The notes: generated by a model from the letters alone, not told the origin. A stretch of DNA of 64,000 nt from Alphaproteobacteria bacterium (GCA_021325375.1 JAJPHG010000034.1:1-64000), one strand, 5' to 3'; counted from the first letter of the stretch, positions 41,614 through 52,108 are shown. A program made the numbers and translations.

Positions 41614-42000
41614 ATGTTGATCAGATTCATCATCGGCCGGACCGACCCGGATTCGGGTCGGCGGCAAGGGCTGTTCCAGGCCCTGGGAGAGCTGCGCGAT
41701 TCCGGGCGCGTGCTGGCGCACGACCACGCGCGCTTGTGGTCGATCACTGACTGGTTCGGGGAAAACCTCCGCGTCCCGACGCGTTTTTCGCTTTCCTCCG
41801 CGCCGCATCGCAAGGCGCAGGCGATCTGCTGGTTCCGCGACAGCGCGCGACGCCACATCGCCAGGATGTGGGAAGTCGAGACGATCCTGCGCGACTATGG
41901 CGTCGACGTCCTGGTGATCCGCACGCGCAAGCCGGGATACGTCGTCTATCAGGACGAGCACCAGGTGGCCGCCTATCCGTTCGCCGACACGCGCGCCTGA
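41614..42000 (+). CDS. Small cytoplasmic protein of unknown function
   Basis: The 128-residue protein has no signal or membrane segment. Notable segments are FIIGRTDPDSGRRQGLFQAL, WSITDWFGENLRVPTRFSLS, AICWFRDSARRHIARMWEVE and IRTRKPGYVVYQDEHQVAAY. Homologues appear to be common uncharacterised proteins in proteobacteria, but no domain name can be given. It stands alone behind a promoter with a palindromic element. Confidence 0.7.
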   Translation: MLIRFIIGRTDPDSGRRQGLFQALGELRDSGRVLAHDHARLWSITDWFGENLRVPTRFSLSSAPHRKAQAICWFRDSARRHIARMWEVETILRDYGVDVLVIRTRKPGYVVYQDEHQVAAYPFADTRA

Positions 42001-42054
42001 GCGCCGGCTCGAAAATCCGGCGGATCGGTATATCCTGGCCGAACCGGGCGGGGC

Positions 42055-43038
42055 ATGAAGGCGATGCGAAAAGCGATTCTGTTGACGCTGTTGCTGGCGG
42101 GATTGCCGTCCGCCGCCTCGGCCGATGACGGCGCCGCATCGCTGGCGGCGGGGGGCATCGTCTTCACCAAAGGCGCGCCGGTGCGGATGAAATCCGAGGA
42201 TTTGTATATCAGCCCGGTCAAGGTCCGAGTCCGGTTCGAGTTCGCCAACGACACCGACAGCGACTTCGAGACCGTGGTCGCTTTCCCGCTGCCCGATATC
42301 GATGTCGGGAACTACTGGACGGAGGCGCTCGGCACGATCACGAACGATCCGGTGAACTTCGTCGGGTTCAAGGTGGCGGTCGACGGCAAGCCTGTCGCGT
42401 TCCAGGTCGAGCAACGCGCGATTTCGCTCACGACCCATAAGGACGTCACATCGCTTGTGACGGGTGCGGGCCTGCCGGTGAACATGCTCACGCCGTCGAG
42501 GGCCGAGGAGTTCTATCGCCTGCTCAAATCATTGCGCCCCCAGCAATTGAAGACGCTGATCGCGGCGGGCGCGCTCGATCCCAACTAGTCGGGCCTGCCG
42601 GGCTATCCCTATTGGATCATGCGGACGAAGTTCTACTGGACGCAGCGGTTTCCCGCGCGCAAGACCGTCGTCATCGAGCATTCCTACCAGCCGATCAGCG
42701 GAAACTACAATTCGGCGAGCTATTTCGCGGAGCCGGGGCCGGGAGCCGAGTTCTGTGTGGACTGGAAGACCAGGCTCGCCATCGAAGCAATGGGCGTCCG
42801 GGACGATTTGACGGGGCGCCGGTCTTCGGCGAACGACACGGACTACATCCTGAAGACCGCCAAGACCTGGAACGGCCCCATCGGCAGGTTCCACTTGATG
42901 CTCGACAAGATGAAGCCGGAGAACCTGCTGTCGCTCTGCTGGCCCGGCGATCTGAAGAAAGCCGGTCCGACGACATTCGAATACACGGCCGAGCAATTCA
43001 CGCCCAACCGCGACATCCACCTGCTGGTGCTCGAATAG
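42055..43038 (+). pseudogene. DUF4424-like exported protein interrupted by an in-frame TAG
   Basis: A signal peptide (LLTLLLAGLPSAASA) is followed by a DUF4424-type start (DDGAASLAAGGIVFTKGAPV, SEDLYISPVKVRVRFEFAND, VVAFPLPDI). The frame meets TAG at 42586-42588 after 177 codons. It then continues without a shift (SGLPGYPYWIMRTKFYWTQR, FPARKTVVIEHSYQP, to 43038). The two parts together make the expected length of about 327 residues. This is a nonsense mutation, a sequence error, or less likely readthrough. The downstream half has its own ATG at 42619. Function of the family is unknown. Confidence 0.8.
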
Positions 43039-44259
43039 TCAGATGTCCAGCAACAGACGCTGCGGGTCTTCCAGGTTCTCCTTGACGCGCACCAGGAAGG
43101 TGACCGCCTCGCGGCCGTCGACGAGGCGGTGGTCGTAGGACAGCGCGAGGTACATCATCGGGCGGATGACGACCTTGTCGTCAACGGCGATGGGGCGCGG
43201 CTGGATCTTGTGCATGCCCAGGATGCCGGATTGCGGCGAGTTCAGGATCGGCGTCGACATCAGAGAGCCGAACACGCCGCCGTTGGTGATGGAGAATGTG
43301 CCGCCCTGCAGCTCCTCCAGCTTCAGCTTGCCGTCGCGCGCGCGCAGGCCGTAATCGTTGATCGCCGCCTCGATGCCCGCGAGAGAAAGCTTGTCGGCAT
43401 CGCGCACCACCGGCACGACGAGGCCCTTCTCGGTCGAGACCGCGATGCCGATGTCGTAGTAGTTCTTGTAGACGATGTCGTCGCCCTCGATCTCGGCGTT
43501 GACGTTGGGCAGCTCCTTGAGCGCGGCGATGCACGCCTTGACGAAGAAGCCCATGAAGCCGAGGCGGACGCCGTGCTTCTTCTCGAAGCTTTCCTTGTAT
43601 TCGCTGCGCAGGGCCATGACATGGCTCATATCGACCTCGTTGAAGGTCGTGAGCTGGGCCGCGGTGTTCTGCGATTCCTTGAGCCGCAGCGCGATCGTGC
43701 GGCGCAGGCGCGACATGGCCACGCGCTCCTCGCGGTTCGCATTGGGGCGCGGGCCGGCGGGGACGACGGGCGCCGGCGCGGGCTTCACCTCGCGGCGCGC
43801 TTCGAGCGCGGCCAGCATGTCGCCCTTGGTGACGCGGCCGTCCCTGCCGGTACCGGTGACGTCGGCGGGATCGAGATTGTTCTCCTCGCCGATGCGGCGC
43901 GCCGACGGCATCGGCTGCACGTCCGCTTTCGGAGCGGGCGCAGGCGCGGCGGCAGGCTTCGGCGCGGGCTTAGGAGCCGCGGAATCGGGATTGCTCGCGG
44001 CGACGGACGACGGCGCACCGGCCTTGCCTTCGGCCAGGCGGCCGAGCACCGCGCCGACCTGCACCGTGTCGCCGGCCTTGACGGCGATGGATTCGATCGC
44101 ACCCGACGCGGGCGCCGGCACCTCGACGGTCACCTTGTCGGTTTCGAGCTCGAGCAGCGGCTCGTCGCGGACGACGGCGTCGCCTTCCTTCTTGAACCAG
44201 CGCGCGACCGTGGCCTCGGTGACGGACTCGCCCATCGCGGGGACTTTGATCTCAATCAT
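43039..44259 (-). CDS. sucB: Dihydrolipoamide succinyltransferase, E2 of 2-oxoglutarate dehydrogenase
   Basis: The 406-residue protein has a lipoyl domain ([20 protein letters not shown]; lipoyl Lys42 in [10 protein letters not shown]). An Ala/Pro-rich linker and a subunit-binding domain ([20 protein letters not shown]) follow, then a catalytic domain ending in [20 protein letters not shown] (His377, Asp381). It forms the core of 2-OGDH with SucA. The conserved start is the ATG at 44259, inside the end of the SLATT-like gene; an ATG at 44271 would add four residues. It ends one base from the DUF4424 gene on the other strand. Confidence 0.97.
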   Translation of the reverse strand: MIEIKVPAMGESVTEATVARWFKKEGDAVVRDEPLLELETDKVTVEVPAPASGAIESIAVKAGDTVQVGAVLGRLAEGKAGAPSSVAASNPDSAAPKPAPKPAAAPAPAPKADVQPMPSARRIGEENNLDPADVTGTGRDGRVTKGDMLAALEARREVKPAPAPVVPAGPRPNANREERVAMSRLRRTIALRLKESQNTAAQLTTFNEVDMSHVMALRSEYKESFEKKHGVRLGFMGFFVKACIAALKELPNVNAEIEGDDIVYKNYYDIGIAVSTEKGLVVPVVRDADKLSLAGIEAAINDYGLRARDGKLKLEELQGGTFSITNGGVFGSLMSTPILNSPQSGILGMHKIQPRPIAVDDKVVIRPMMYLALSYDHRLVDGREAVTFLVRVKENLEDPQRLLLDI

Positions 44260-44752
44260 GGTCGTTCCCATCTTCCGGCTTCTTGAGACGCTCGATCCGC
44301 CAGGCGTTGTTGGTCGTTCCGAGAATAGCTTTGTAGCGTCCACACAATCGCTCGACGCTCGCTTCCGTGATTTGGGATCTGTCCATTTCAAGGCAATCTA
44401 TGTCATCCCACAGAGAATACAGCGAAGTATAGGTACTCGTGAATTGTACCCACATCGAGCGATAGTCACAGAACGCATCCCAGGCTGCGCAGACTGGGAT
44501 CGCAGCGCTGCAAAGAAGCGCGACGATAGACATCGCTCGCTCCCAATCAGCCCCTTCATATCCAGAGAGCGGAATTGATTTCAGGCCAAGCGCGAACGTC
44601 GTCACCGCCCCCAGGATCACAACAGCGATGCGGCATATGAACGCCTTATTCTTGTTGCTTTCCGCCCATTCTTTGAACCGTCCGCTTTCGGTTATGACGT
44701 TTTTTTTAAGGGCTTTCAGCCTTTTGGATGGAATGCCCTCGCTATCGCTCAT
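44252..44752 (-). CDS. SLATT-like two-transmembrane protein nested between sucA and sucB
   Basis: The 166-residue protein has a cytoplasmic N-terminus ([20 protein letters not shown]). Two membrane helices follow ([20 protein letters not shown] and [20 protein letters not shown]), then a helical tail ([40 protein letters not shown]). This is the plan of SLATT/DUF4231 proteins, predicted membrane effectors of bacterial conflict systems. Its start overlaps the sucA stop (ATGA) and its end overlaps the sucB start. Base composition is more A/T-rich than the suc genes. No partner nucleotide-sensing gene is adjacent. Confidence 0.65.
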   Translation of the reverse strand: MSDSEGIPSKRLKALKKNVITESGRFKEWAESNKNKAFICRIAVVILGAVTTFALGLKSIPLSGYEGADWERAMSIVALLCSAAIPVCAAWDAFCDYRSMWVQFTSTYTSLYSLWDDIDCLEMDRSQITEASVERLCGRYKAILGTTNNAWRIERLKKPEDGNDHD

Positions 44753-47667
44753 AACGACAACGCTTCATCTAGAAATGCCTTCAGCTCCGCATTGTGCTGG
44801 CTCATCAGGCCCGCGGCGGTGGACGCGTATTCCGGACGTCCGACATAGCGCGGCCTGGCCGTGCCGCCCAGATGGGCGACGGTGGATTCGATGCGCGGCG
44901 CCACGAAGGTCCAGGCGCCCTGGTTCATCGGCTCCTCCTGGCACCATACGAGGTCGGCCTTGGGGAAGCGGTTCAGCTCCAGCGCCAGCACCTGGTCGGG
45001 GAAGGGATAGAGCTGCTCCAGGCGCAGGATCTGGATGCGGTTCTCACCCCGCTTCTCGCGCTCCTCCATCAGGTCGAAATAGACCTTTCCGGTGCACAGG
45101 ATGACGCGCCTGATGTCGGCATCGGCGGCGAGCTTGACCGTGGTCGCACCCGGCACGGCCTCGGCCTGGTCGCGGAACACGCGGTGGAACGAGCAGCCGG
45201 GCAGCATGTCGGAGAGGAACGAGACGCAACGCTTGTGGCGCAGAAGCGATTTGGGCGTCATCAGCACCAGCGGCTTGCGGAACGGGCGATGGATCTGGCG
45301 GCGCAGCACGTGGAAATAATTCGCCGGCGTCGTGGGGCAGGCGACCTGGATGTTGTCCTGCGCGCAGAGTTGCAGATAGCGCTCCAGACGCGCCGATGAA
45401 TGCTCGGGCCCCTGGCCTTCGTAACCGTGGGGCAGGAGCATCACCAAGCCGCACATGCGCAGCCATTTCATCTCGCCGGACGCGATGAACTGGTCGATGA
45501 TGACCTGCGCGCCGTTGGCGAAGTCGCCGAACTGCGCCTCCCACAGCACCAGCGCCTTGGGCTCCGCGGTGGAGTAGCCGTATTCGAAACCGAGCACGGC
45601 CTCTTCCGAAAGCAGCGTGTCGATGACCTCGAATTCGGCTTGCGGCCCGCCCAGATGGTTGAGGGGGACGTAGCGCTCCTCGGTCTGCTGATCGACGAAG
45701 GTCGAGTGGCGCTGCGAGAAGGTGCCGCGCGAGGAATCCTGGCCGGACAGGCGCACGGGCACGCCTTCCTTCAGCAGCGTGCCGAAAGCGAGCGCCTCGC
45801 CGGTCGCCCAGTCGAAGCCTTCGCCGGTCTCGAACATGTGGCGCTTGGCCTCGAGCTGGCGCGCGACGGTCCTGTGGATGTTGAAGCCGTCCGGGACCGT
45901 GGTCAGCCCGCGGCCGACGCTCTGCAGGACCTCGATCGGCACGGCGGTCTCGCCGCGGCGGTCGCCGGCGGGGGCGACGGAAAGCCCGCTCCAGCGGCCG
46001 TCGAGCCAGTCGGCGTGGTTGGGCAGGTGCGCTTTCGACGCGTCGTATTCGGCATCGAGGCGCGTGTTGAAGGCGCCGATCATGTCCTTGATGTCGGCCT
46101 GCGCCAGCGTGCCTTCCGCCACCAGCTTCGTCGCATACAGTTCGAGTGTCGTGGGATGGTCCTTGATCGCGCGGTACATCAAGGGCTGGGTGAACGCCGG
46201 CTCGTCGTTCTCGTTATGGCCGAAGCGGCGATAACAGAACATGTCGATGACGACGTCCTTATGGAAGAGCTGGCGGAACTCGGTGGCGATGCGCGCGACA
46301 TGCACGACCGCTTCGGGATCGTCGCCGTTCACATGGAAGATCGGCGCCTGCACCATCAGCGCCACGTCGGAGGGATAAGGCGAGGAGCGCGAATAGATCG
46401 GCGCGGTGGTGAAGCCGATCTGGTTGTTGACGATGAAATGGATCGTGCCGCCGGTGCGGAAGCCGCGCGTGCCCGACATCGCGAAGCACTCCGCCACGAC
46501 GCCCTGGCCCGCGAACGCCGCGTCGCCATGGATCAGCAGCGGCAGCACGCTCGCGCGGTCCTCGCAATCGCCGAGCTGGTTCTGCTTGGCGCGCGCCTTG
46601 CCGAGCACGACCGGATCGGCGGCCTCCAGATGCGACGGATTGGGGGTGAGCGAGAGATGCACCTTCACATTGTCGAATTCGCGGTCCGACGAGGCGCCGA
46701 GATGGTACTTCACGTCGCCCGAGCCCTGGACCGAGCTCGGCTGGGCGCTGCCGCCCTGGAATTCGTGGAAGAGCTGGCGATAGGGCTTGGACATCACGTT
46801 GGCGAGCACGTTCAGGCGCCCGCGATGGCTCATGCCCAGCACGATCTCCTTCACGCCGAGCTGGCCGCCGCGCTTGATGATCTGCTCCAGCGCCGGGATC
46901 GTCGCCTCGCCGCCGTCCAGCCCGAAGCGCTTGGTGCCGAGGAAGCGCACGGCGCTGAATTTCTCGAAGCCCTCGGCCTCGATGAGCTTGTTCAGGATCG
47001 CGCGCTTGCCTTCGGGCGTGAACGCGATCTCCTTGTCCGGCCCTTCGATGCGGCGCTGCAGCCAGTCCTTCTGCTCGGCATCGTTGATGTGCATGAACTC
47101 GTAGCCGATGCGTCCGCAATAGGTGCGCTTGAGGATCTCCACCATGCGGCGCGGCGTGGCGCTTTCCAGGCCGAGCACGCCGCCCACGAAGACCGGCCGG
47201 TCGAGGTCCTCGGGATGGAAGCCGTAGAACGCCGGGTCGAGCTGCGGATACGGCGTCTTGGGTGCGAGGCCCAGCGGATCGAGGTTGGATTCGAGATGGC
47301 CGATGACGCGGTAGGCGCGCACCATCTGGATGGCGCGGATGGATTCGCGCGCGGCGGCGCGCAGGTCCTTCTCGCTCACGCCCGCCTTCGCCGGCCATTG
47401 GCCGGTGAGCGCGCCGACGAGATCGCCGCTTGCCAGCTCCGGCTTGCTGTCGCGCGCCCAGCGGGGGCCGCGGCCGAGCTGGGTCGCGGAAAGCTCCTGC
47501 TCCGACAGGCTCGCGAAATAGGCGGCCCAGCTCGGGTCCACCGCGTCGGGGTTCGCCTGGTACTGGGCGTAGAGCGACTCGATGAACGCCGCGTTCGTCC
47601 CCTGCAGGAACGAGGTCGCCTCGAAGATGTCGTTGGTGGTGCGGTTGACGCGGGATTGACTAGTCAT
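44749..47667 (-). CDS. sucA: 2-oxoglutarate dehydrogenase E1 component
   Basis: The 972-residue thiamine-diphosphate enzyme decarboxylates 2-oxoglutarate. It has the N-terminal SucB-binding segment (TNAAFIESLYAQYQANPDAV). The active-site region includes KEIVLGMSHRGRLNVLANVM, LLIHGDAAFAGQGVVAECFA and NNQIGFTT. The second transketolase half has VRLSGQDSSRGTFSQRHSTF and LLPHGYEGQGPEHSSARLER. The C-terminus EEPMNQGAWTFVAPRIES is intact. It is the first gene of sucA-SLATT-sucB and divergent from the acyltransferase at 47791. Confidence 0.98.
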   Translation of the reverse strand: MTSQSRVNRTTNDIFEATSFLQGTNAAFIESLYAQYQANPDAVDPSWAAYFASLSEQELSATQLGRGPRWARDSKPELASGDLVGALTGQWPAKAGVSEKDLRAAARESIRAIQMVRAYRVIGHLESNLDPLGLAPKTPYPQLDPAFYGFHPEDLDRPVFVGGVLGLESATPRRMVEILKRTYCGRIGYEFMHINDAEQKDWLQRRIEGPDKEIAFTPEGKRAILNKLIEAEGFEKFSAVRFLGTKRFGLDGGEATIPALEQIIKRGGQLGVKEIVLGMSHRGRLNVLANVMSKPYRQLFHEFQGGSAQPSSVQGSGDVKYHLGASSDREFDNVKVHLSLTPNPSHLEAADPVVLGKARAKQNQLGDCEDRASVLPLLIHGDAAFAGQGVVAECFAMSGTRGFRTGGTIHFIVNNQIGFTTAPIYSRSSPYPSDVALMVQAPIFHVNGDDPEAVVHVARIATEFRQLFHKDVVIDMFCYRRFGHNENDEPAFTQPLMYRAIKDHPTTLELYATKLVAEGTLAQADIKDMIGAFNTRLDAEYDASKAHLPNHADWLDGRWSGLSVAPAGDRRGETAVPIEVLQSVGRGLTTVPDGFNIHRTVARQLEAKRHMFETGEGFDWATGEALAFGTLLKEGVPVRLSGQDSSRGTFSQRHSTFVDQQTEERYVPLNHLGGPQAEFEVIDTLLSEEAVLGFEYGYSTAEPKALVLWEAQFGDFANGAQVIIDQFIASGEMKWLRMCGLVMLLPHGYEGQGPEHSSARLERYLQLCAQDNIQVACPTTPANYFHVLRRQIHRPFRKPLVLMTPKSLLRHKRCVSFLSDMLPGCSFHRVFRDQAEAVPGATTVKLAADADIRRVILCTGKVYFDLMEEREKRGENRIQILRLEQLYPFPDQVLALELNRFPKADLVWCQEEPMNQGAWTFVAPRIESTVAHLGGTARPRYVGRPEYASTAAGLMSQHNAELKAFLDEALSL

Positions 47668-47790
47668 TTCAAAGCTTTAAGGACGGACTTGTTGGGCCCG
47701 TCCGGTCCTGTGAGCGGCACGCGCAAGGGGACGGCGTGGTACTGCCGAACGCGCGCCAATTCAATGCTTTCCGTGGTTAATATGGGATCA

Positions 47791-48957
47791 ATGGGGCGAT
47801 TTTACGAAGGCGGGAAGCGGCTGCACGCGCTGGATACGCTGCGCGGGATCGCGGCGCTTTCCATCGTCTTCTGGCATTGGCAGCACTTCTTCGCCATCAG
47901 CGGGAATTGGCAGGACGGCTGGAGCCGCGCGCAGGAGCCGTTCTATCCCGTCTTCAAGCCGCTCTATGAGCAGGGCTGGGCGGCGGTCGATCTGTTCTTC
48001 CCGCTCTCCGGCTTCATCTTCTTCTGGCTCTATGGCGAGGCGATCCGCGAGCGCCGCATCGGGGCTGCGAGCTTCGCGTGGCTGCGCTTCTCGCGGCTCT
48101 ATCCGCTGCATCTGCTGACGCTTCTGATCGTGGCGGCGCTGCAGTTCTTCTTCTGGCGCGCGACGGAGAATTTCTTCATCTACGACGCCAACGACGTGGC
48201 GCATTTCGCGTCGAGCCTGCTGATGGCGCAGCAATGGCTGCCGCCGACGATCGATCAGTCCTTCAACGGCCCGGCGTGGTCGGTCTCCGTCGAGGTGCTG
48301 CTCTATATCGGCTTCTTCGCGCTCAGCCGGCTGGGCCTGCGCGGCTTCTGGCCCGCGTTCGCGGTCTCGGTCTTGGGCATCCTTCTCTACAAATGGAACT
48401 GGTTCATCTCGCGCGGCGTGATGGGGTTCTTCGCGGGCGGCGCGATCTATGCGCTCGACCGGGCGATCATGGCGCGCGGCGATGCCAAACGCATCGCGCG
48501 CTGGATCTGCGCCGCCGCAATCGTGTTGTGGATCGTCACGCTCATCGAAGCCTATTTCGGCCCGCTGCACGACGCCTGCTACTGGCTGTCGGGACACATC
48601 TCGCCGGAGATGGGAAAGCTCTATATCGGCTATAGCCGCGACCTGTTCCTGCTGCTCTTCGTCTTCTTCGTCAGCCCGATCACGATCCTGGCGCTGGCGC
48701 TCGGCGAGCAGGTGCTGGGCGCGTCGTGGGAGCGGCTGTCGTTCCTGGGCGACATCTCCTATTCGACCTACCTGCTGCATTTCCCGCTGCAGCTCGCGCT
48801 GGCCTTGCTCGCAATGCACTTCGCGCTGACGCCCGCTTTCTTCGAGAATTGGGTCGCGCTTGTCGTGTTCTACGCCGTCCTCATCGGGCTCGGCCTACTG
48901 TCGTTCCGCTTCTTCGAGCGGCCGCTGCAGAGAATGCTGCGCCGCACGCGCTCTTGA
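47791..48957 (+). CDS. Acyltransferase 3 family (OafA/YrhL-like) membrane protein
   Basis: The 388-residue protein has the family start (RLHALDTLRGIAALSIVFWH) with the Arg-x10-His catalytic pattern. DLFFPLSGFIFFWLYGE and FNGPAWSVSVEVLLYIGFFA follow, with about ten membrane helices in all. Such enzymes O-acetylate surface polysaccharides or lipids. The start is uncertain among in-frame ATGs at 47764, 47782 and 47791. It is unlinked to the sulfotransferase locus but could modify the same glycan. Confidence 0.87.
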   Translation: MGRFYEGGKRLHALDTLRGIAALSIVFWHWQHFFAISGNWQDGWSRAQEPFYPVFKPLYEQGWAAVDLFFPLSGFIFFWLYGEAIRERRIGAASFAWLRFSRLYPLHLLTLLIVAALQFFFWRATENFFIYDANDVAHFASSLLMAQQWLPPTIDQSFNGPAWSVSVEVLLYIGFFALSRLGLRGFWPAFAVSVLGILLYKWNWFISRGVMGFFAGGAIYALDRAIMARGDAKRIARWICAAAIVLWIVTLIEAYFGPLHDACYWLSGHISPEMGKLYIGYSRDLFLLLFVFFVSPITILALALGEQVLGASWERLSFLGDISYSTYLLHFPLQLALALLAMHFALTPAFFENWVALVVFYAVLIGLGLLSFRFFERPLQRMLRRTRS

Positions 48958-48998
48958 AACATCCGCCTTTCGAACCAACTAAGCTCCAGGAGGAGCCG

Positions 48999-49907
48999 AT
49001 GCTGAGAATTCTTTTTGCCGCGACGGTGCTCGCGACCGCCGCGCATGCCGCGGACGCGACGCATGTGCTCGACATCGACAATCGCGTACCGAAATTCCAG
49101 ACGTTCTACATCGACGCGACGAAAGCGCCGCTCGGCGCCGATGCGCGGTTCGAGTTATGGCAGAAGGAGGATGGTCTCGCCGCCGTCCCGCCCGGCCCCG
49201 ACGGCGACAGGATGGCCCGGCAATTGCTCGACGCGGCATGGGACCGCTATCCCGCGCTTGTCCCCAGGCTCGCCGCGCTCGAGCAGGCGGCCGAAGACGA
49301 GGGCCGCGCGTCGTTCGACAAGATCAACGAATTGCTCGCGACCGGCGACACGCAGGTCCATTCGCGGCTGATCCTCTATGTCGGTCAGTTCGACAACAAC
49401 GCCTTCACCATGCCGTCCATGGACGGCAAGCCGGTGACGGTCCTGATGCCGGTCGAGAACGCGATCCTGAAGATCGCGCTGGCGCACGAGCTCACCCATT
49501 CGGTGCACATCCAGCTCGCCCATGTGCGCAACTCGTTCGGCGCGCCGGTCGGCGAGACGGTGTTCCTCGAAGGGCTCGCGATGCGCACCTCGCAGGCGGC
49601 GGTGCCGGGCCTGCCCGAAACCGCCTACACGCAGATCGATCCGAACGACCACTGGCTCGCGAACTGCTACGCCAAACAGGACGCGGTGCTGAAGGACATC
49701 GTCCCCGATCTCGACAAGAGCGGGCAGGACGTCGCGATGAAATACACCTTCGGCCAGGGCAACAACGGCATGCAGCGCGAAGCCTATTGCGCCGCGTGGA
49801 TCGTGATGGGCAGGCTCATCGCCTCGGGCCGCACGTTGCCCGAGCTCGCGCGCATCCCCGAAGACAGGATGGTCGACACGATCAGGGCGGCGCTGAGCGC
49901 GAAATAG
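48999..49907 (+). CDS. Exported putative zinc protease (HExxH, DUF2268-like)
   Basis: A strong ribosome-binding site (AGGAGGAG) precedes the ATG at 48999. The 302-residue protein has a short signal peptide (ILFAATVLATAAHA). The zinc-protease motif HELTH is at 163-167, and a downstream Glu lies in ETVFLEGLAMRTSQ. LKIALAHELTHSVHIQ recalls the DUF2268/YjaZ family. Proteolysis is not proven for this group. It lies 41 nt after the acyltransferase and may be co-transcribed with it. Confidence 0.72.
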   Translation: MLRILFAATVLATAAHAADATHVLDIDNRVPKFQTFYIDATKAPLGADARFELWQKEDGLAAVPPGPDGDRMARQLLDAAWDRYPALVPRLAALEQAAEDEGRASFDKINELLATGDTQVHSRLILYVGQFDNNAFTMPSMDGKPVTVLMPVENAILKIALAHELTHSVHIQLAHVRNSFGAPVGETVFLEGLAMRTSQAAVPGLPETAYTQIDPNDHWLANCYAKQDAVLKDIVPDLDKSGQDVAMKYTFGQGNNGMQREAYCAAWIVMGRLIASGRTLPELARIPEDRMVDTIRAALSAK

Positions 49908-49942
49908 CGGGCAGCCGCGGCCCGGCTTTCACCGGCTCGGCG

Positions 49943-50482
49943 TCAGTGCGGGCTCGACGCCGGTGCGTCGGCCTTCGGCGCGTCCGCCGGTGGCGTTGCG
50001 GGTGCGGCAGCCGCGGCGGGGGCGTCGACGGGCTTCGGCGCATGGAAGTCGCAATCCGCGATCTCCTGCGCGCCCTGCGTGGGATCAACCAGGCCGGGCG
50101 AGATGCGGCCCACGAACAAGCCCATGCGGACCTCCAACTTCACATAGGCCGACTTCCCCGCCTCGAGCGGCACCGTCGCGACCTCTTTCATCTCGGTCGT
50201 CGTGCTGATCTCGTAAGTGCCCGCCGGACGGTCAATGTAGAAATAGTCGCCGGGCTTCGCGCGACCGCCGGTGCTTTCGCCGTTGATCATGACGGTGGGC
50301 TGGAGCGCCGCGCCGAGCAATCCCCCTTCGCGATAGAAATATATGCGTCCCTCGCCCGGCGCGAGCGCGGGCTCGCTCGCATGCAGCTTCGTGTAGGTCG
50401 TGTCGTCTGCGAAAGCCCGCGACGCCGGCAGCGCCGCCAGCAGCAAAGCGGCCAGCGCGAATGTCTTGCAGATCTTGATCAT
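49943..50482 (-). CDS. DUF2846-like exported protein
   Basis: The 179-residue protein has a signal peptide ([18 protein letters not shown]). A domain starting with [20 protein letters not shown] and continuing [20 protein letters not shown] and [16 protein letters not shown] is typical of DUF2846. It ends in an Ala/Pro-rich disordered tail. The role is unknown; members are periplasmic or lipoprotein-like. It follows sucD by about 36 nt on the minus strand and may ride on the suc transcript. Confidence 0.78.
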   Translation of the reverse strand: MIKICKTFALAALLLAALPASRAFADDTTYTKLHASEPALAPGEGRIYFYREGGLLGAALQPTVMINGESTGGRAKPGDYFYIDRPAGTYEISTTTEMKEVATVPLEAGKSAYVKLEVRMGLFVGRISPGLVDPTQGAQEIADCDFHAPKPVDAPAAAAAPATPPADAPKADAPASSPH

Positions 50483-50518
50483 CGTCGATCCCCCCAGATT
50501 TCTGCGGACTTTAAGCGG

Positions 50519-51397
50519 TCAACGCCCTGCAAGCAATTCCACCAGCGTCGTCCCCAGCGCCGCCGGGTTCGGCGAGACGCGGATGCCGGCGGAGCGCATC
50601 GCCTCGATCTTGGACTCGGCGCCGCCCTTGCCGCCGGAGATGATCGCGCCGGCATGACCCATGCGCCGGCCCGGCGGCGCGGTGACGCCGGCGATGAAGC
50701 CCACCATCGGCTTCTTGACCTTGCTGTGCTTGATGAAGTCGGCCGCGTCTTCCTCGGCGCTGCCGCCGATCTCGCCGATCATGATGATCGACTGGGTCTC
50801 GGGATCACCTAAGAACATCTCCAGCACGTCGATATGCTCGGTGCCCTTCACCGGGTCGCCGCCGATGCCGACGCAGGACGTCTGGCCGAGCCCCACCGCC
50901 GTCGTCTGCGCCACCGCCTCATAGGTGAGCGTGCCCGAGCGCGAGACGATGCCGACCGTGCCGCGGCGATGGATGTGGCCCGGCATGATGCCGATCTTGC
51001 ATTCGCCCGGCGTGATGACGCCAGGGCAATTGGGACCGATAAGGCGCGACTTCGAGCCCGACAGCGCGCGCTTCACCTTGACCATGTCGAGCACCGGGAT
51101 GCCCTCGGTGATGCAGACGATGAGCGCGATCTCGGCGTCGATCGCCTCCAGGATCGCGTCGGCGGCGTAGGGCGGGGGCACGTAGATCGCGCTCGCGCTG
51201 GCGCCGGTGGCGTCCTTCGCCTCGCGCACCGTGTCGAAGACGGGAAGGCCCAGATGCGTCTCGCCGCCTTTGCCGGGCGAGGTGCCGCCGACCATCTTTG
51301 TGCCGTAGGCGATGGCCTGCTCGGAGTGGAACGTGCCCTGCTTGCCGGTGAAGCCCTGGCAGATCACTTTGGTGTTCTTGTCGACGAGGATGGACAT
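50519..51397 (-). CDS. sucD: Succinyl-CoA synthetase alpha subunit
   Basis: The 292-residue subunit starts [20 protein letters not shown]. The CoA-binding Rossmann fold and [20 protein letters not shown] follow, and the phosphorylated His is in [17 protein letters not shown]. It makes succinate and ATP/GTP from succinyl-CoA with SucC. Unlike the usual sucC-sucD pairing, two other genes (51410 and 52105) lie between them here. Confidence 0.97.
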   Translation of the reverse strand: MSILVDKNTKVICQGFTGKQGTFHSEQAIAYGTKMVGGTSPGKGGETHLGLPVFDTVREAKDATGASASAIYVPPPYAADAILEAIDAEIALIVCITEGIPVLDMVKVKRALSGSKSRLIGPNCPGVITPGECKIGIMPGHIHRRGTVGIVSRSGTLTYEAVAQTTAVGLGQTSCVGIGGDPVKGTEHIDVLEMFLGDPETQSIIMIGEIGGSAEEDAADFIKHSKVKKPMVGFIAGVTAPPGRRMGHAGAIISGGKGGAESKIEAMRSAGIRVSPNPAALGTTLVELLAGR

Positions 51398-51409
51398 GGC
51401 AAACGCTTT

Positions 51410-52108
51410 CTATTTGAAGACGAGATGGGAAACCGGGGTCTCGAAGCCGTAGACGATCATCGCCAGGCCTGCGAGCGCGAAGGCCGCATGTGCGATCATG
51501 GACACGTAGAGCCTGCGGCCTGTCGCGAGGTAGACGCTGCCGAGCACCAGTCCGACGCAAGCGGCGCTCGCCATGCCCAACCAGCCTTGCTGCCAGCGGG
51601 CGAGCGCGAACAGCGCGGTGGTGGCGATGAGCGTGGCGAGGGTCGCTGCGATGCTTTCGCCGAACAGCGCGCGCATGCGCTCGAAGAGGAACCCGCGGAA
51701 GACGAGCTCGTCGGCAAAACCCGCGCCGTAAACCGCGTAGGCCGCCTGATCGAGCGCCGCGCCGTTGTCATGTGCGACGAATTGATAGCTCAGGTTGATC
51801 GGCGGCGCGCCCAGAAGCGGCATCACGATCGCCTTTATCGCGATGCTCAGCGCAACGCCAACGGCCAGGCCGAGCGCGGTCCCGCCGAGCCAGCTTTTGG
51901 GACGCACGAGTCCAAGCTCACGCAACGGCGTGCGCGACAGCCACGCCCACGCCAGGATCAATACCGCACCCAAGAGCGGCGTCGGCGTCACCAGCGCACC
52001 CGCCGCGACGGCCGCGAAGCCCATCAGCCCCAGCGCGTCGAAGCCGCGCAGATGCGTGGCGAAACGGTCGCGCGCGGACAGGGGCGATGGTGCGGCTTGG
52101 GCGGTCAT
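51410..52108 (-). CDS. CPBP-family intramembrane protease-like protein
   Basis: The 232-residue protein has about six membrane helices and the CPBP motif 1 in a variant form ([20 protein letters not shown], Asp-Glu in place of Glu-Glu). [20 protein letters not shown] provides the His of motif 3. Such proteins are Rce1-like proteases or their inactive relatives. The gene lies between sucC and sucD, 12 nt upstream of sucD, and overlaps the 52105 gene by 4 nt (ATGA), so it is co-translated with the operon. Confidence 0.8.
   Translation of the reverse strand: MTAQAAPSPLSARDRFATHLRGFDALGLMGFAAVAAGALVTPTPLLGAVLILAWAWLSRTPLRELGLVRPKSWLGGTALGLAVGVALSIAIKAIVMPLLGAPPINLSYQFVAHDNGAALDQAAYAVYGAGFADELVFRGFLFERMRALFGESIAATLATLIATTALFALARWQQGWLGMASAACVGLVLGSVYLATGRRLYVSMIAHAAFALAGLAMIVYGFETPVSHLVFK

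Noticed and set aside
45400..47790. Long open frame antisense to sucA and running into the acyltransferase
   Set aside because: It mirrors the codon pattern of sucA on the other strand, a common effect in high-GC genomes. Only the acyltransferase part from about 47791 has family motifs.
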